Below, piece by piece: positions 1 through 18,056 of a stretch of DNA of 64,000 bases (positions within the stretch are counted from its first letter, which is position 1; each line of letters starts with the position of its first letter). The DNA comes from Eucalyptus grandis (Eukaryota; Streptophyta; Magnoliopsida; Myrtales; Myrtaceae): assembly GCF_016545825.1 (NCBI RefSeq), contig NC_052616.1, positions 56,302,538-56,366,537 of the forward strand. Reading direction: 5' to 3'. The translations under genes were made by a program, and so were the position numbers. The notes beneath the pieces were generated by a model. The model ran no database searches and was not told the DNA's origin. It saw nothing but the letters and a program-made list of their open reading frames with translations.

Positions 1-636
1 ACTCAGCGAGCGTGCAAAGCCATTGCAAGCCCATGAACTCAGCCTCTGCGGCCACCACTTTCTTCCCCGATCTGCTACTCCGGGGCCTTTGCACTACAGT
101 GTCCATGGTCTTTCCCAGGAGTTGACTGAACCGAGATCGGTGGTCTGTGACGTTCCAGCCGTTCGACTTGATCGACACAGGCATTTTTTGCAAGATCGAG
201 TAAATAGGCTGATTCTTGTATCTCAGCGTGCATTTGTCGTACCAGATGATGGAGGATCTTTTGCCGGGGCATCACCAGCCATTTTCTTCCACTGCGGTGG
301 CTACGCAGTCACTGCAAGTCATGGCATCATGTCACCACGGCAGAGGAAGATCCCGTAGGTCTGGTGTGTCAGGTTCTGGCCAGCGGTGACATTGGCGAAC
401 CTGCCATTGCTGCTGCTGCTGTTTCTGGCGGAATCGGTGCCTGAGTAGGAAAGTGATAAGAGAAGTCCGTTGAGGTTCTTATGGTAGGTGGAATTAGGAA
501 GGAAGGGTGTGGCGTTGGGGCAAAAGTTGTCAATTAAAAAAAAAAAAAAAATAGGTGCTGCTTCGCTCGTGTGAGAGACGCTGATGAGCAATTTGATGGA
601 GAAAAGGAGGAGGGAGATGGTGAAGGGAGAGCTCAT
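1..636 (-). pseudogene. CRK-A: broken first exon of a cysteine-rich receptor-like kinase (DUF26), runs off the left edge
   Basis: Read on the minus strand from the ATG at 634-636, the product starts with a hydrophobic signal peptide. Part of a DUF26/Gnk2 domain follows, with the C-X8-C-X2-C signature beginning CRGD. The frame is broken by a one-base deletion near 330 (the paralogue at 59299-59924 has the extra base) and by an in-frame TGA at 272-274. Beyond the TGA the homologous frame is open again, with WYDKC typical of DUF26, to position 1. A run of 16 A (536-551) lies in the coding part; the paralogue has 5. In this family exon 1 encodes the extracellular part and the kinase exons follow, here beyond the left edge. 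I infer a pseudogene. The same TGA is present in CRK-D, so inactivation is older than the segmental duplication. Confidence 0.85.
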
Positions 637-2941
637 GTTCTGATGGATATATTACCTTTGGCTTTCGTTGGTTATTGTGATGTTCTGACAGTCTAACCTT
701 TTTGGTTATAATAGGCTTGTATAAAAGTGCAATTTTTGGTCCTTAAATTTGTATTTTTCTCTCGATCGAGTCCATGAACTTTTGAGTTGTCTAGTTAAAT
801 TCTCGATCTTACGTTATCTTTCTATTCAAGCCCCTCCCCGTTCCGAATTCGGTCAAATGCGTAGCCGACAAGAGTCCACCTTCAAAATACTTTTGCTATT
901 CTGTAAGGTAATTCACCATGGGACCGAAGGAAATCTGGCAAATTGACCGACCTGTTTAGAGCCAAGCAGCACCACCATTGGACAAACTGAATATATACCA
1001 TACCAAGGAGGTAAGCCCGTAAGTACCGGTCCTCACCGTCCCGGTAAGAATAATGCCCTGTCCGCTCACTTTGATACAATTAAGAGTGTCAACGATTCGA
1101 TTCGATTTGAGTTTCCTGAAAGTCTGAATCGAAATCAAACCGAACCATTTGGATATGCATTAACTTTGAACTGAACTGCACTCATTGATTTGGTTTGGTT
1201 TTTCAATTTTCTTTTCTGAAATATTAAAAAGGAGATTTAGTGAAATTTGAGAGAGAATGTGTAAATTATAATACTAAGAAGATGGACAATTTTCAGTTCA
1301 AATCAATTAACCAAATTGAATCGAAACTATCCAAACTGGAATAAAAAAAAAAAGGTTATTTTTTCATCATCTAAGACGTCCAGTCACTTATGGCTACAAG
1401 CTGCCTAAAACTTCTGTCATAAGCAGCTGGTATAGTTGATACCGCATGTGAATTTTTATGGACCACCACCAATTATTTTTAAAAATTGGTTGATAAAGTT
1501 GTGATAAGTAATATCCAAATGCTTGTACATTTGGTCAAGTGGGCATGACGAATGGTATACATGGGAGCAGGGATGGATTTTGATAGAAAGTCTTGGGGTG
1601 CCAAGGTCTATGTTCTGGAAATTAAGAAACGGATAGCTCAATAAGTTAGTGGATACCATGAGAAAATCACTGTTATTAATATAAATGGATTCCCAATAAT
1701 CTTATGCTTTGAACAAGTAATGCACCAACACTCGAATACTTCACGTCCGGAAGATGAGCCAGACTTGCTTAGTCGTTTTCGTTTCCAAGTCTTCCAAATA
1801 TCATGCTGGTCGTGTAGGTCCCCACACGAGCTAACACTACTCGAAAAATCCAATAAGCGATAGGCAAAACCGTACGCAGAAGTCAAAATAAGTCTGTACA
1901 CAATCGATTGTCATTGGTGAGGGTTTTGTGAAACATCTCACTGAAAATATCAGGGACGGCTTTAATCGCATGTCCGTGAAGGATTAGACACTCGTCAACT
2001 CAATAATAAAAGATTGAAAGAATTAATCTATTTATATATCATGATATCTAACTAAAAAGTTATGTGAATCAATCAAAGAAATAAGAAGCTAAAAAGATTC
2101 GTAAGTATTAGAATAAGGGAAAATATACTGAGCCTCCCAGAGAAATGAAGTAAGACTAATGGGTGTGAAGCCAGCCTCCAACCGAAGAAACTTTCATGGA
2201 GAGACATCGGATGTTGAACGAGTACCATCAAGAGAAGTAGATGTCTAAAATCAGCACCATCAAATTAATCTTCAATGTAAAGATCAATAACTTATTTAAC
2301 TATGGAAAGAAATTAGATGCATGCAAAAGTAGAATAAGACTCCATTTGTTTTGTTAAAAATAAATGATTGGCAAAATATTTTCTTGAAAATGAAGACTTT
2401 TACCACTTGAAATAATGAAAAAATATTTCATTATCGACAACAATATATATCTAAATATATTTATGGACAATAAAATATTTTGAATTCTATAATTTTTATA
2501 AGAAATATAAGTTTAGGAAATTGTTTTTCAAATAATTTGTTTCCAATAAATGAATGGGCCCTAACAGTTGGTTGAAAAATAGAGGACAGCACCATAGCAA
2601 CCTCTCTAAAAGGTCGTCTGATTCAAGAGAATTCAAAATATCATGGATGGAGCACCTAAAGGTACCGAAACCCAATTTTTTTAGAAGTGAAGACTTGGGT
2701 AGTCTAGTGGATCTATGTACGATTTAACCGCAAATTGTAACAAAACCTTATACTAATCTTAATAACTATTATGAATAGCATGTATAGAGTCTTCTTTTAG
2801 CACATGAGCCCCTTTGAGCAATTAACAGCTTATACTCCGAATACATAGATTTTTGCTTTTGTTCATGAAAAATCTCGGTGAAAGGCCAAGTATTCTCACT
2901 GCAAGACCATTCGTCAAGAAGGATTTCGGTGTCACCACCAT
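637..2941. other. Intergenic region between CRK-A start and CRK-B stop; one arm of a segmental duplication
   Basis: No gene is seen here. The whole stretch is colinear with 59925-62254 with few differences. It would hold the CRK-A promoter at its left end and the CRK-B 3' flank at its right end. The part at about 1580-2040 is also recognisable, more diverged, at 15270-15720, so it is a conserved block of the tandem CRK unit. Small open frames in it are short and not conserved as protein. Confidence 0.7.
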
Positions 2942-10707
<7,766 letters not shown>

Positions 10708-10775
10708 TCGTCTTAGTGTCTTTGGTTTTTTTGGGCGTTCCCGGTGTTTCTTTGATTAGTATCGAGAGGCTAATA

Positions 10776-10785
10776 ATGTATATAC
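10776..10785 (-). promoter_or_regulatory. Candidate TATA box of CRK-B
   Basis: On the minus strand a GTATATACAT motif lies about 70 bases upstream of the CRK-B start codon. This is a reasonable distance if the 5' leader is short. No transcript start can be seen, so this is a positional guess. Confidence 0.4.
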
Positions 10786-10956
10786 ACCCATATTTGGTGC
10801 AGCTCCTACACAAGTTGCGTCATCGAAATATCTACTTCGTCGACGTCTTCTACCTCGGTGTGGGGGTTGTTCATTGAATCTTTCTATTTCTTTGCCAGAA
10901 GACCGACCGAACGAGCGTCGAAAAATATTAGGTAGTCCTGCACGATTCAGCGGCCG

Positions 10957-10976
10957 ACACGTGGCGCGACGTGGCA
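10957..10976 (-). promoter_or_regulatory. G-box/ABRE-like pair upstream of CRK-B
   Basis: A perfect CACGTG core (10958-10963, in ACACGTGGC) is followed 6 bases later by a second ACGTGGC (10969-10975), about 250 bases upstream of the CRK-B ATG. ACGTGGC elements in pairs are the classical binding context for ABA-related bZIP factors. Their use by this gene is inference. Confidence 0.45.
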
Positions 10977-11162
10977 CGCGTGGGTCCCTTGGACGAAGCC
11001 TCCCCCCCTCCCTCCCTCCCTCCCCAACGTTCATTGTCTCCAACACGCAACTTCTTGTCACGGTAAAACACTGTTCAGATCTTGGGAAATAGGAAGGAAA
11101 AGAAAATAGAAATGTCAGTATCAATGATGGCCCAAAATAAACAGGAAAAAAAAAATTATTTA

Positions 11163-11671
11163 GGGATAATACTCTAAAAAATCTCAAATTGATACATTTG
11201 TGACAAATTTACCCCAAACTATTTTTGACCACCAAAAACCCTAAACTAGTATACTTTTGACAAATTTATCCCAAACGATACACTTGTGACAAATTTATCC
11301 TATGTTAGTTTTCGTTAAATTTTATTTTCAAATTATTAAGTTAAATGACATGTAACAATTAACCAGTATATCAATTTAGGATTTTACGTTCCGTTTGTTA
11401 CAGTTCACAATTTTTATGATTTTTTTGTGGTATTAATATAATTTAGCATAGGGTATATTTGTCACAAATTTACCAGTTTAGGGTTTTTTGCAGTCGAATA
11501 AATTAGTTTGGGGTAAATTTGTCATAAATGTACAAGTTTAGGGTTTTTTATAATCAGCCGGGGTAAATTTGTCACAAGTTTACCAATTTGGGGTTTTTCA
11601 TGGTCAAAAAAATAGTTTGGGGTAAATTTGTCACAAGTGTACCAGTTTGGGGTTTTTTAAGGTATTATCCC
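11163..11671. mobile_element. Mutator-like MITE with 9-bp TSD and subterminal repeats, upstream of CRK-B
   Basis: The element begins GGGATAATACTCTAAAAAA and ends with the inverted copy. It is flanked by exact 9-bp direct repeats AATTATTTA (11154-11162 and 11672-11680). Inside each end, blocks with GACAAATTTACCCCAAACT recur every 40-60 bases in opposite orientation on the two halves. A 9-bp TSD with long TIRs indicates a MULE-derived MITE (509 bp, non-coding). It lies about 450 bases upstream of the CRK-B start. Confidence 0.9.
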
Positions 11672-11680
11672 AATTATTTA

Positions 11681-12502
11681 ATGAAGGTTCTTGACAGGAT
11701 CGTCTAGCTAACTTGCTATGTCAATTGGGAATATAATACTTGAATCCGTAGTGCCACAATGAAAACAAATTTTCCAACGATTGTCCGCATTGACCAAATA
11801 AAATCAAAAGTTGAAAAGTAATATGTGTTGACTAGTTAAAACCTCCAGCCACAGAGTTAGATTTATCAAAATTAGGTTACAAAACTTCAACCAAAAAAAA
11901 TTAGTTTACAAAACTGTTTTTTCTAGGAGATAGGTAAGATCGTGAGTGATTATCTAAATAATCCGTTATATACAAGAATCAATAATGGCCAGATACGTCA
12001 TTTAATAAATTAATTGTATAAACTAATCTTAGTAAGTCTAGTATTTTCCTAAAACAAAACCCCATGATGTTGGCACGCGGGTGACCCGTTGCATAGAGAT
12101 GCAAAGCTGGCAATAAGGAATAATTTCACTCAATATGTATTTTGAAGGCGGTTGGTTGAGGTTGTGGGTGTCGGTGTGTCGAGCGGTGATACTAATTTGA
12201 GTGTTGACTTTTTAACTTTAGCCACGTAACTGAAAATAATCTTCTTTCTATCAAAATAGAAGTTGTAATTCAATGTGTAAGCCCAAACAAGAAACATAGG
12301 CACTATTGATTGCCTCCATAATGGACATGAACGGGGAGGGTTTTCTATGATATCATCAACATGATCAAAACAGTTATTTCAAGTTTAGAAGATCATTGTG
12401 TTGAATGATAATAGGAAACGAATTTGTTTGTTCATTTCCACTCAATTGATTAGTGAAAGTTTGTCAAAAAGATGAGAGTGAGAAGTTGCGAAGGTTTAGA
12501 GA
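11681..12502. other. Spacer without recognisable gene
   Basis: AT-rich sequence between two MITEs in the far upstream region of CRK-B. Nothing coding or repetitive was recognised. Confidence 0.5.
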
Positions 12503-13565
12503 GGGCAAATAGTTTAAAAAATCCTAAATCTATTACACTTTTCTCAATTCAGTTTTAAACCTTTTAATTTTACTACTTCAATCGTAAACCTGTCACTTTT
12601 TATCAATTGAGTCAATCTGGCCAGTTTTGGTAGGAGTTCACTGATGTGGATACCGGTCACGTTACATGGCATGATCGATGCTGACATGTATAATTTTTAA
12701 TAATATTATAATTCTTGAAACTTTTTATACATTTTTTTTTTTTTTTTTTTTGTTTTTTGTTTTTCCTCTTTCTTTCTTTTCACTTTGTTCTTCATTTTAC
12801 TGGTGGTCGGCCATTAGCCACGACGGCCGAGCTAGCCTTGCTTGTCACAAGCGAGGCTTAGTTGAGTGAGGGTGAGCCCAGTGAGGCTTGCCCTTGCCAA
12901 GGCGAGACTCGGTGGACGTCGGCCTCACCTAGGCCAGGGCAACCTTGCCAAGCATCGGCCATTAGCTGAGCAAAGGTGACACCGAGTGAGGCCGCCCTTG
13001 CCCAGGTGAGGCTGCCTTGGCTTGGGCAAGGCCAACCTTCACCAAGTCTTGCCTCGGCAAGGCCGACACTCCCCTAAGCAAGGGCAAGCTAGAGCGAGGG
13101 CTACCCTCACTAGCTTGGGCGAAGGCAATACTCGGCGAAGTTGCCTTGGCTTGGGCAAGGGTTGGGCTCACCTAGTGCGGGTAAGGCCAATCCTTGCCAA
13201 GGCTCGCCATTGGCTAGTTGAGCCTCGCTTGCGACAGGCAAGACTAGCTTAGTAGCTATGGCTAGTGGCTAGCCACCGGCAAAAGGAACAAAAAGTGAAA
13301 AGAAAGAAAGAGGGAAAATTAAAAATTAAAAAAAATGTATAAAAATTTCAAAAAAATTAAAATATTATTAAAAATTGCCCATGCCATCGCTGACCGTACT
13401 AGGTGGCACCACTAGTGTCAAGGTCAGCAAATTGTAGCAAAAATTGGCTAGATGAACTCAATTGGTAAGAAGTCAAATGTTTATGGTTGAATTGGCAAAA
13501 TTTAAAGGTTTATGACTAAATTAACAAAAGTGCAATAAATTTAGGACTTTTCAAACAATTTTCCC
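12503..13565. mobile_element. Long-TIR MITE with GC-rich core (CCTAAA..CAATT TIR family)
   Basis: The left end (GGGCAAATAGTTTAAAAAAT, then CCTAAATCTATTACACTTTT) is mirrored at the right end. The TIR extends well over 100 bases, to the AATTGAGTcaat/tGGCCAG region. The core (about 12820-13260) is GC-rich and built of degenerate CTTGCCAAGGCGAG-like words. Flanks TTTAGAGAG and TTTAGGGAG may be a slightly mutated 9-bp TSD. It shares its TIR with the elements at 57529 and 63017. Open frames in the core are compositional. Confidence 0.75.
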
Positions 13566-14137
13566 AATTTTAGGGAGAGATACTATCTAAGGTAGGAAGA
13601 GATATCTTCACAAGTGTAGACCATTAGAGAAGGTTCATAAAGTCGACTAGGACCATCTTAAACCAAAGAGCTAGATTTATTAAAATATTTTACAAAATTA
13701 TTTTAATAGGAGATACGTCAGATTTTGAGTAATCCTCTAAATGATTGGTTATATTAAAAAATTAATAATAGGCCGACATATCATTTAATAAATTAATTAT
13801 ATAAATTAGACATAATAATTCTAATATTTTGTTGAAACAAAAACTCATCACATATTTTTAATGGTTTAGAATTTGGCTAGTGCATAAGAATTAGACGTGT
13901 AGAACCAGCTCAGTTCTCCATACAGATTATCAATTCACATTAGTAAAATGGATCTCTTTCATCACTAAAAAGAAAACCTTTAAACAAAAGAAATAAATCC
14001 AGAAAAAGAACGTGTGCTTGGACATGGGGGAAGTTTGCGTTGAATTGATTATAACTGGACCGATCGAGATTCTAGGCTGGTCACATGCATGTAGCATGCA
14101 ATCTAGGTTGACCTTCTAGAAATTTAGGAGGACCATT
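13566..14137. other. Spacer without recognisable gene
   Basis: AT-rich sequence between two MITEs. It partly resembles the spacer at about 11860-12060 (the 'kept rest after TIR' text around TTAATAAATTAATTRTATAAA occurs in both), so an old local duplication is possible. No coding signal. Confidence 0.4.
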
Positions 14138-14923
14138 TAGGACCCGCTTGGTAATATTTATGTTTAAAAATTGTTCAGGAAACAGAAATAGAAAAAAAGT
14201 GTTTCTGTTTTGGAACAATTTTTAAACAAAAAACGCGTCTCGTAAACTTGTTACAGGAATAAAAAATAATTTTTTTATTTCTTTTATTTTCTAATATTTT
14301 TTCTATTTTATTTCTTATTTATTTTCCTTTTTTTCTTTTTTCTTTTTTCTTTTTCTTTTCCTTTTTTCTTCTTTTGGCCGGTTGCCGGCCTTGGCCATGG
14401 CCGGCAATCGGCCGACGAGGACCGCGGCCTTGCCTAGCCACGACAAGGCTTGCTGGCCCCCCGAGGCCAAGCCTCGCCGGCCGGGCAAGCTCGGCCTAGC
14501 CCGACCTTGCCAAGGGCCGGTGACGCTCGGCCTCGCCGGGGGCCGGCAACGCTCCGGCGAGTTTGTCGGCCTTCAACGGCGTCGCCAGCCCTCGATGGCC
14601 GGTTGCCGGCCCCGGCCGAGGCCGGCGGCGGCCAAAGCAAAAAGAAAGAAAAAGAAGAAGAAAAAAATAGAGAAGAAAAAGAAGAAGAAAAGAAAGTGTT
14701 TCTAAAATGTGTTCCAAAAATAAGAAACAACTTTTTTTGTTTCTTGTTTCATTGAGATGTGTTTCGGGAACAAAAAAAATAATTTTGGAATAAAAACGCA
14801 AACAAACGCGTTTTTGTTCCTTTTTGTTCCCAGGAACAAAAAAAAAAGAAATTTTTGTTCCTAGGAAAAAAAGAAAGAAATTTTTGTTCCTAGGAACAGA
14901 AACAATTTTTAACAAACGCAGCC
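14138..14923. mobile_element. MITE-like element with GC-rich core, second family
   Basis: The left part (CGCTTGGTAATATTTATGTTTAAAA...) and the reverse complement of the right part (TGCGTTTGTTAAAAATTG...) are related inverted termini. Several inverted TTGTTCCTAGGAACAAA units lie inside the right arm. The centre (about 14380-14640) is a GC-rich block with many GCCGGCC words. A related element lies at 43985-44640. Boundaries and TSD are uncertain. Confidence 0.55.
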
Positions 14924-15269
14924 TTCTTTGTCTTTACCTAATCGATCACTAGAACATAAAATCCCCACTTGATTTTTGGCTATCTAATTGATGGCGCAAA
15001 TTTGGTTCAAAGGCTAAGGAGAGGAGACATGTAAGAATAAATGCGATTTGGCCAGATTCTTGCTGCTAATTTATCGAACATGAGAAAAAGAAATCGGGGG
15101 TAAATCGCCTAGTACACTCGGACCATCTTCTTGGCCCTATTTCTCCAAAAGTCCTTGGGGCTTTTCAGCTTCAAGCCGCCCAAAAGCTTACTGTCTTCAC
15201 TAGCTGGAATGGTCATTCCAAAGGTGATTTTTAATGTATGAATACTCAAACGTTTTTCAAGTAGGTGCT

Positions 15270-15720
15270 TGGTAACTCAGAAATAGATAGCTTATTAAAT
15301 TAATGGGTACTATGAGAAGATAACTATATTTGGTATAAATTGATTCCCAATAATCTCATGCTTGAAGAAATTATCTATTAATACTTGAACACAACACATC
15401 CATGACATGAGCCGACTTACTTCGTTGTCTTCCTTTCAAAGTCTTTCTAAAAAAAGTAATTGTTGTAGTTACATAGATGAGCCAAACTGCTAGAAGAAAT
15501 TAATAGCCGATGGGCAAAACTATGCAAAAAAGAAGACAAAGAAGAAGTCAAAATTGATTTAAAACTCTCATTATAGATGGATTATAGATCAGTGACCGTC
15601 GTTGGTGAGGGTTCTGCGAAACTTGTTGCCAAGAATCATTGGGAAAGGATAACAATTAGACACTCGTCCAGTCAACTCCATGACAAGATATTGATAAAGC
15701 TAATATAATTTTAATACCAT
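15270..15720. repeat. Third, diverged copy of the CRK intergenic block
   Basis: This stretch aligns with 1620-2040 and 60910-61345. Shared landmarks are GATTCCCAATAATCT, the TACTTGAACAC/TACTCGAATAC region, GATGAGCCAGACTTGCTTAG-like text, CGATAGGCAAAAC, GGTGAGGGTT and GACACTCGTC. In the other two places the block lies between a CRK start and the next CRK stop. It therefore marks a former CRK unit upstream of CRK-B, whose gene body is no longer visible because retroelements begin at 15990. Confidence 0.7.
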
Positions 15721-15989
15721 GACAGCTAACGAAAATTCACATCAATCAACGAAAGAACTAAGAAGACACAATTGCAACAACTTTATTCTTGATTTTGTAA
15801 GAGAAAGTGCATTCACAAAGCATATAGATAATCTTTGTCTCGAGCTATAAATATTGTCAAAGAATACAAACACTTTTGGTATTTTTTTTTTTTCCTGGTT
15901 GAAGGGATCCCTTTTAATTTCTTCAACTAACAATTTTCAAACAACAAAGAACGCTTTTGAACAACGGATCGCTCAAGAGGGCTGAGATG

Positions 15990-16916
15990 TGTTGGAGAAA
16001 TCTTCCTAGAGTATTTTGAAGCTGACAAAACGTTTCCATCATTCTAGTCTAAAGATTTGTAGACTCTACTATTTAAAGTCTGAAGAACTCCGGACTACTA
16101 GACTCAAGAATCAAAGTTTATTCTCATTGACAGTTTCTAATCCGTCGAAGAAGAGCTATCCAAAACTGGGTGTTTCATTAAGGATTTGACCTTATCGACT
16201 AGAGAAGATCTCTTGGCTGGATATGACATAACGGAATCCTTTATTCGAATCAATATTGATTAAGGATCTAATGATTGGCAAAGTATATTTGGAAAGTTCT
16301 ATTTATGGAAACCGAGATCTTGATTGTATGAGCGAGCAAGATTGATGGGCTATTGACATGTTCCTTAAATAGCTCGAATGATCTTTCTAATTGATTCCAT
16401 CCAACGGGTAGATTGGAGGAATTCCTTTGGTAAGTGCCAACGGGTATGATGGCATAAAGGAGTATATAAGGAAGACGTTCCAGTTGTTCGAGTGTGTGCA
16501 CAATAGAAGAATTCCAAAGTCTGAAGCTCTTTGTTCTTAGTCAATTCATTTACTGAGCGAAATCTTGTACGCAAAAGAGAGTTTATATTCTAAGAAACCT
16601 TGAGGAAGTGTGGTAGAGTATCTACACCGTGGAATCAATGGAGAGACTTGCTATAATAACTCTTTTGTTCATAGTGAAATCCAGCCGGTGGACTGTCAGT
16701 GCGGAAGAGTGGATGTAGGCTTGGAATAAGCCGAACCACTATAAACCTTGTGTTCAATTTTCTCTTCCCTATTCTCTGCTTTACTTTGATCATAATTCAT
16801 TTTGTTAACCAAATGAGAACTTCCTTTCTATTGTCTGCTTAGTATTGCTCTCTTATCTCGAGAAATTATTTTTACACCTATTCACTCCCCTCTAGGTGCT
16901 TATACTAGCTATCTCA
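15990..16916 (+). repeat. 5' LTR of Sirevirus-like element 1
   Basis: 927 bp, TGTTGG...TCTCA, matched by the 926-bp copy at 22090-23015 with scattered substitutions. The presumed promoter lies in the second half, where GAGTATATAAGG provides a TATA-like box (about 16460) upstream of the transcript start. Confidence 0.93.
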
Positions 16917-16978
16917 ATTGGCATCAGAGCCTGTGTACTCATTTTGTTTGAAGTGTTTTACTTCAGAGTTAAAGATCC

Positions 16979-17935
16979 ATGGCTAGTATGTTAGCTCCAA
17001 GTCTAGTAGAAGGGCAAAGCAATACCATATCGCCTTACTTTGATGGAAATGATTACAACATATGGAAAAACAAGATGAAGGCGTTCCTAAGATCAAAGGA
17101 TCCTCTGGAATGGGACGTTGTAGAAAAAGAAATCATTCCTAAAACTACATCTGTCTCGAAGAGAAAAAGAAGCTGTTGAGTCCAGTGAAATGACTCAGGG
17201 AGAGATAATCAAGAGACAAGCTCTTGATGCAAAAGCAATTTATTCTTTATATCGTGTTTTGTCACCTACTGAATATAACAGAATATCTTCTTGTGTTACA
17301 GCGAAAGAAGTCTGGGATAGATTACACATTACCTATGAAGGAACCGATCGAGTGAAAGAGACCAGAATCAACATTCTCCTCGGTCAATACGAAGCCTTCA
17401 AAATGAAATCAGGAGAATCTATAACTGACATGTTTAGTCGTTTTACAGAAATCGTGAATGGTCTTGAAAATCAAGGTCAACTACTTTCTGATTCCATGAA
17501 GGTAAACAAGCTATTGCGTGGACTCTCCAAGGATTGGAATCACATAAAGACCTTAATAAGAGAAACACAAAGAATTATGCCACTATCTGTTGATGAGTTG
17601 GTTGGGACTGTTCAGTCTTATGAAGTGGAACGAATCAATGAAGACGAAGATCCTAAAGGGAAGAAATCAATTACATTAAAATCCAATGATGATTTTGATG
17701 TTACAGATTTTGAAGACGATATGGATGATGAGGAGCTTGCTCTCATGATAAAAAAGATTCAGAAAGCTGAACAGAAAAGAAAGAAAATTCAATCCAAAGA
17801 AATAGAGTTTTCAAAAGCAACAGACTAAGTCTGTTGAGGATGATTAATCAAACAAAGATGTAGTCTGCTTTGAATGTAAGAAAAAGGGACACATTAGACC
17901 AAACTGTCCTCTTCTGAGGAAGATAAAATGAAAAG
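16979..17935 (+). pseudogene. gag of Sirevirus-like element 1 (broken)
   Basis: Capsid-type copia Gag with a YFDGNDYNIWKNKMK N-terminal motif and a UBN2-like body (KEVWDRLHITYEG, LLGQYEAFKM, LLRGLSKDW). A zinc knuckle near 17866-17905 reads CFECKKKGHIRPNC (C-X2-C-X4-H-X4-C). The frame shifts around 17165-17190, and stops occur at 17826-17828 and about 17929. The Asp/Glu-rich stretch after the UBN2 part matches the paralogue at 24830. Not able to make a full Gag. Confidence 0.85.
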
Positions 17936-18056
17936 CTGAAAAGTATCGAAAGGCTTTTAAAACAGAAACCTGGAGTGATACAGAGTGTGAAGAAAGTGAT
18001 GATGATTATGCCAATATATGTTTAATGGCACAATCGGATTCAGATTCAAACTCCGA

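Noticed and set aside
10756..11187. 143-codon minus-strand frame upstream of CRK-B
   Set aside because: Composition follows a GC-rich promoter patch and it overlaps a MITE end; no motif. It could at most be leader sequence.
13022..13252. Open frames in the GC-rich core of the 12503 element
   Set aside because: They arise from repeated CTTGCC/GGCGAG words read in any frame.
14382..14915. Several open frames of 98-139 codons on both strands
   Set aside because: They lie in the GC-rich and poly-T parts of a MITE; low complexity on both strands.
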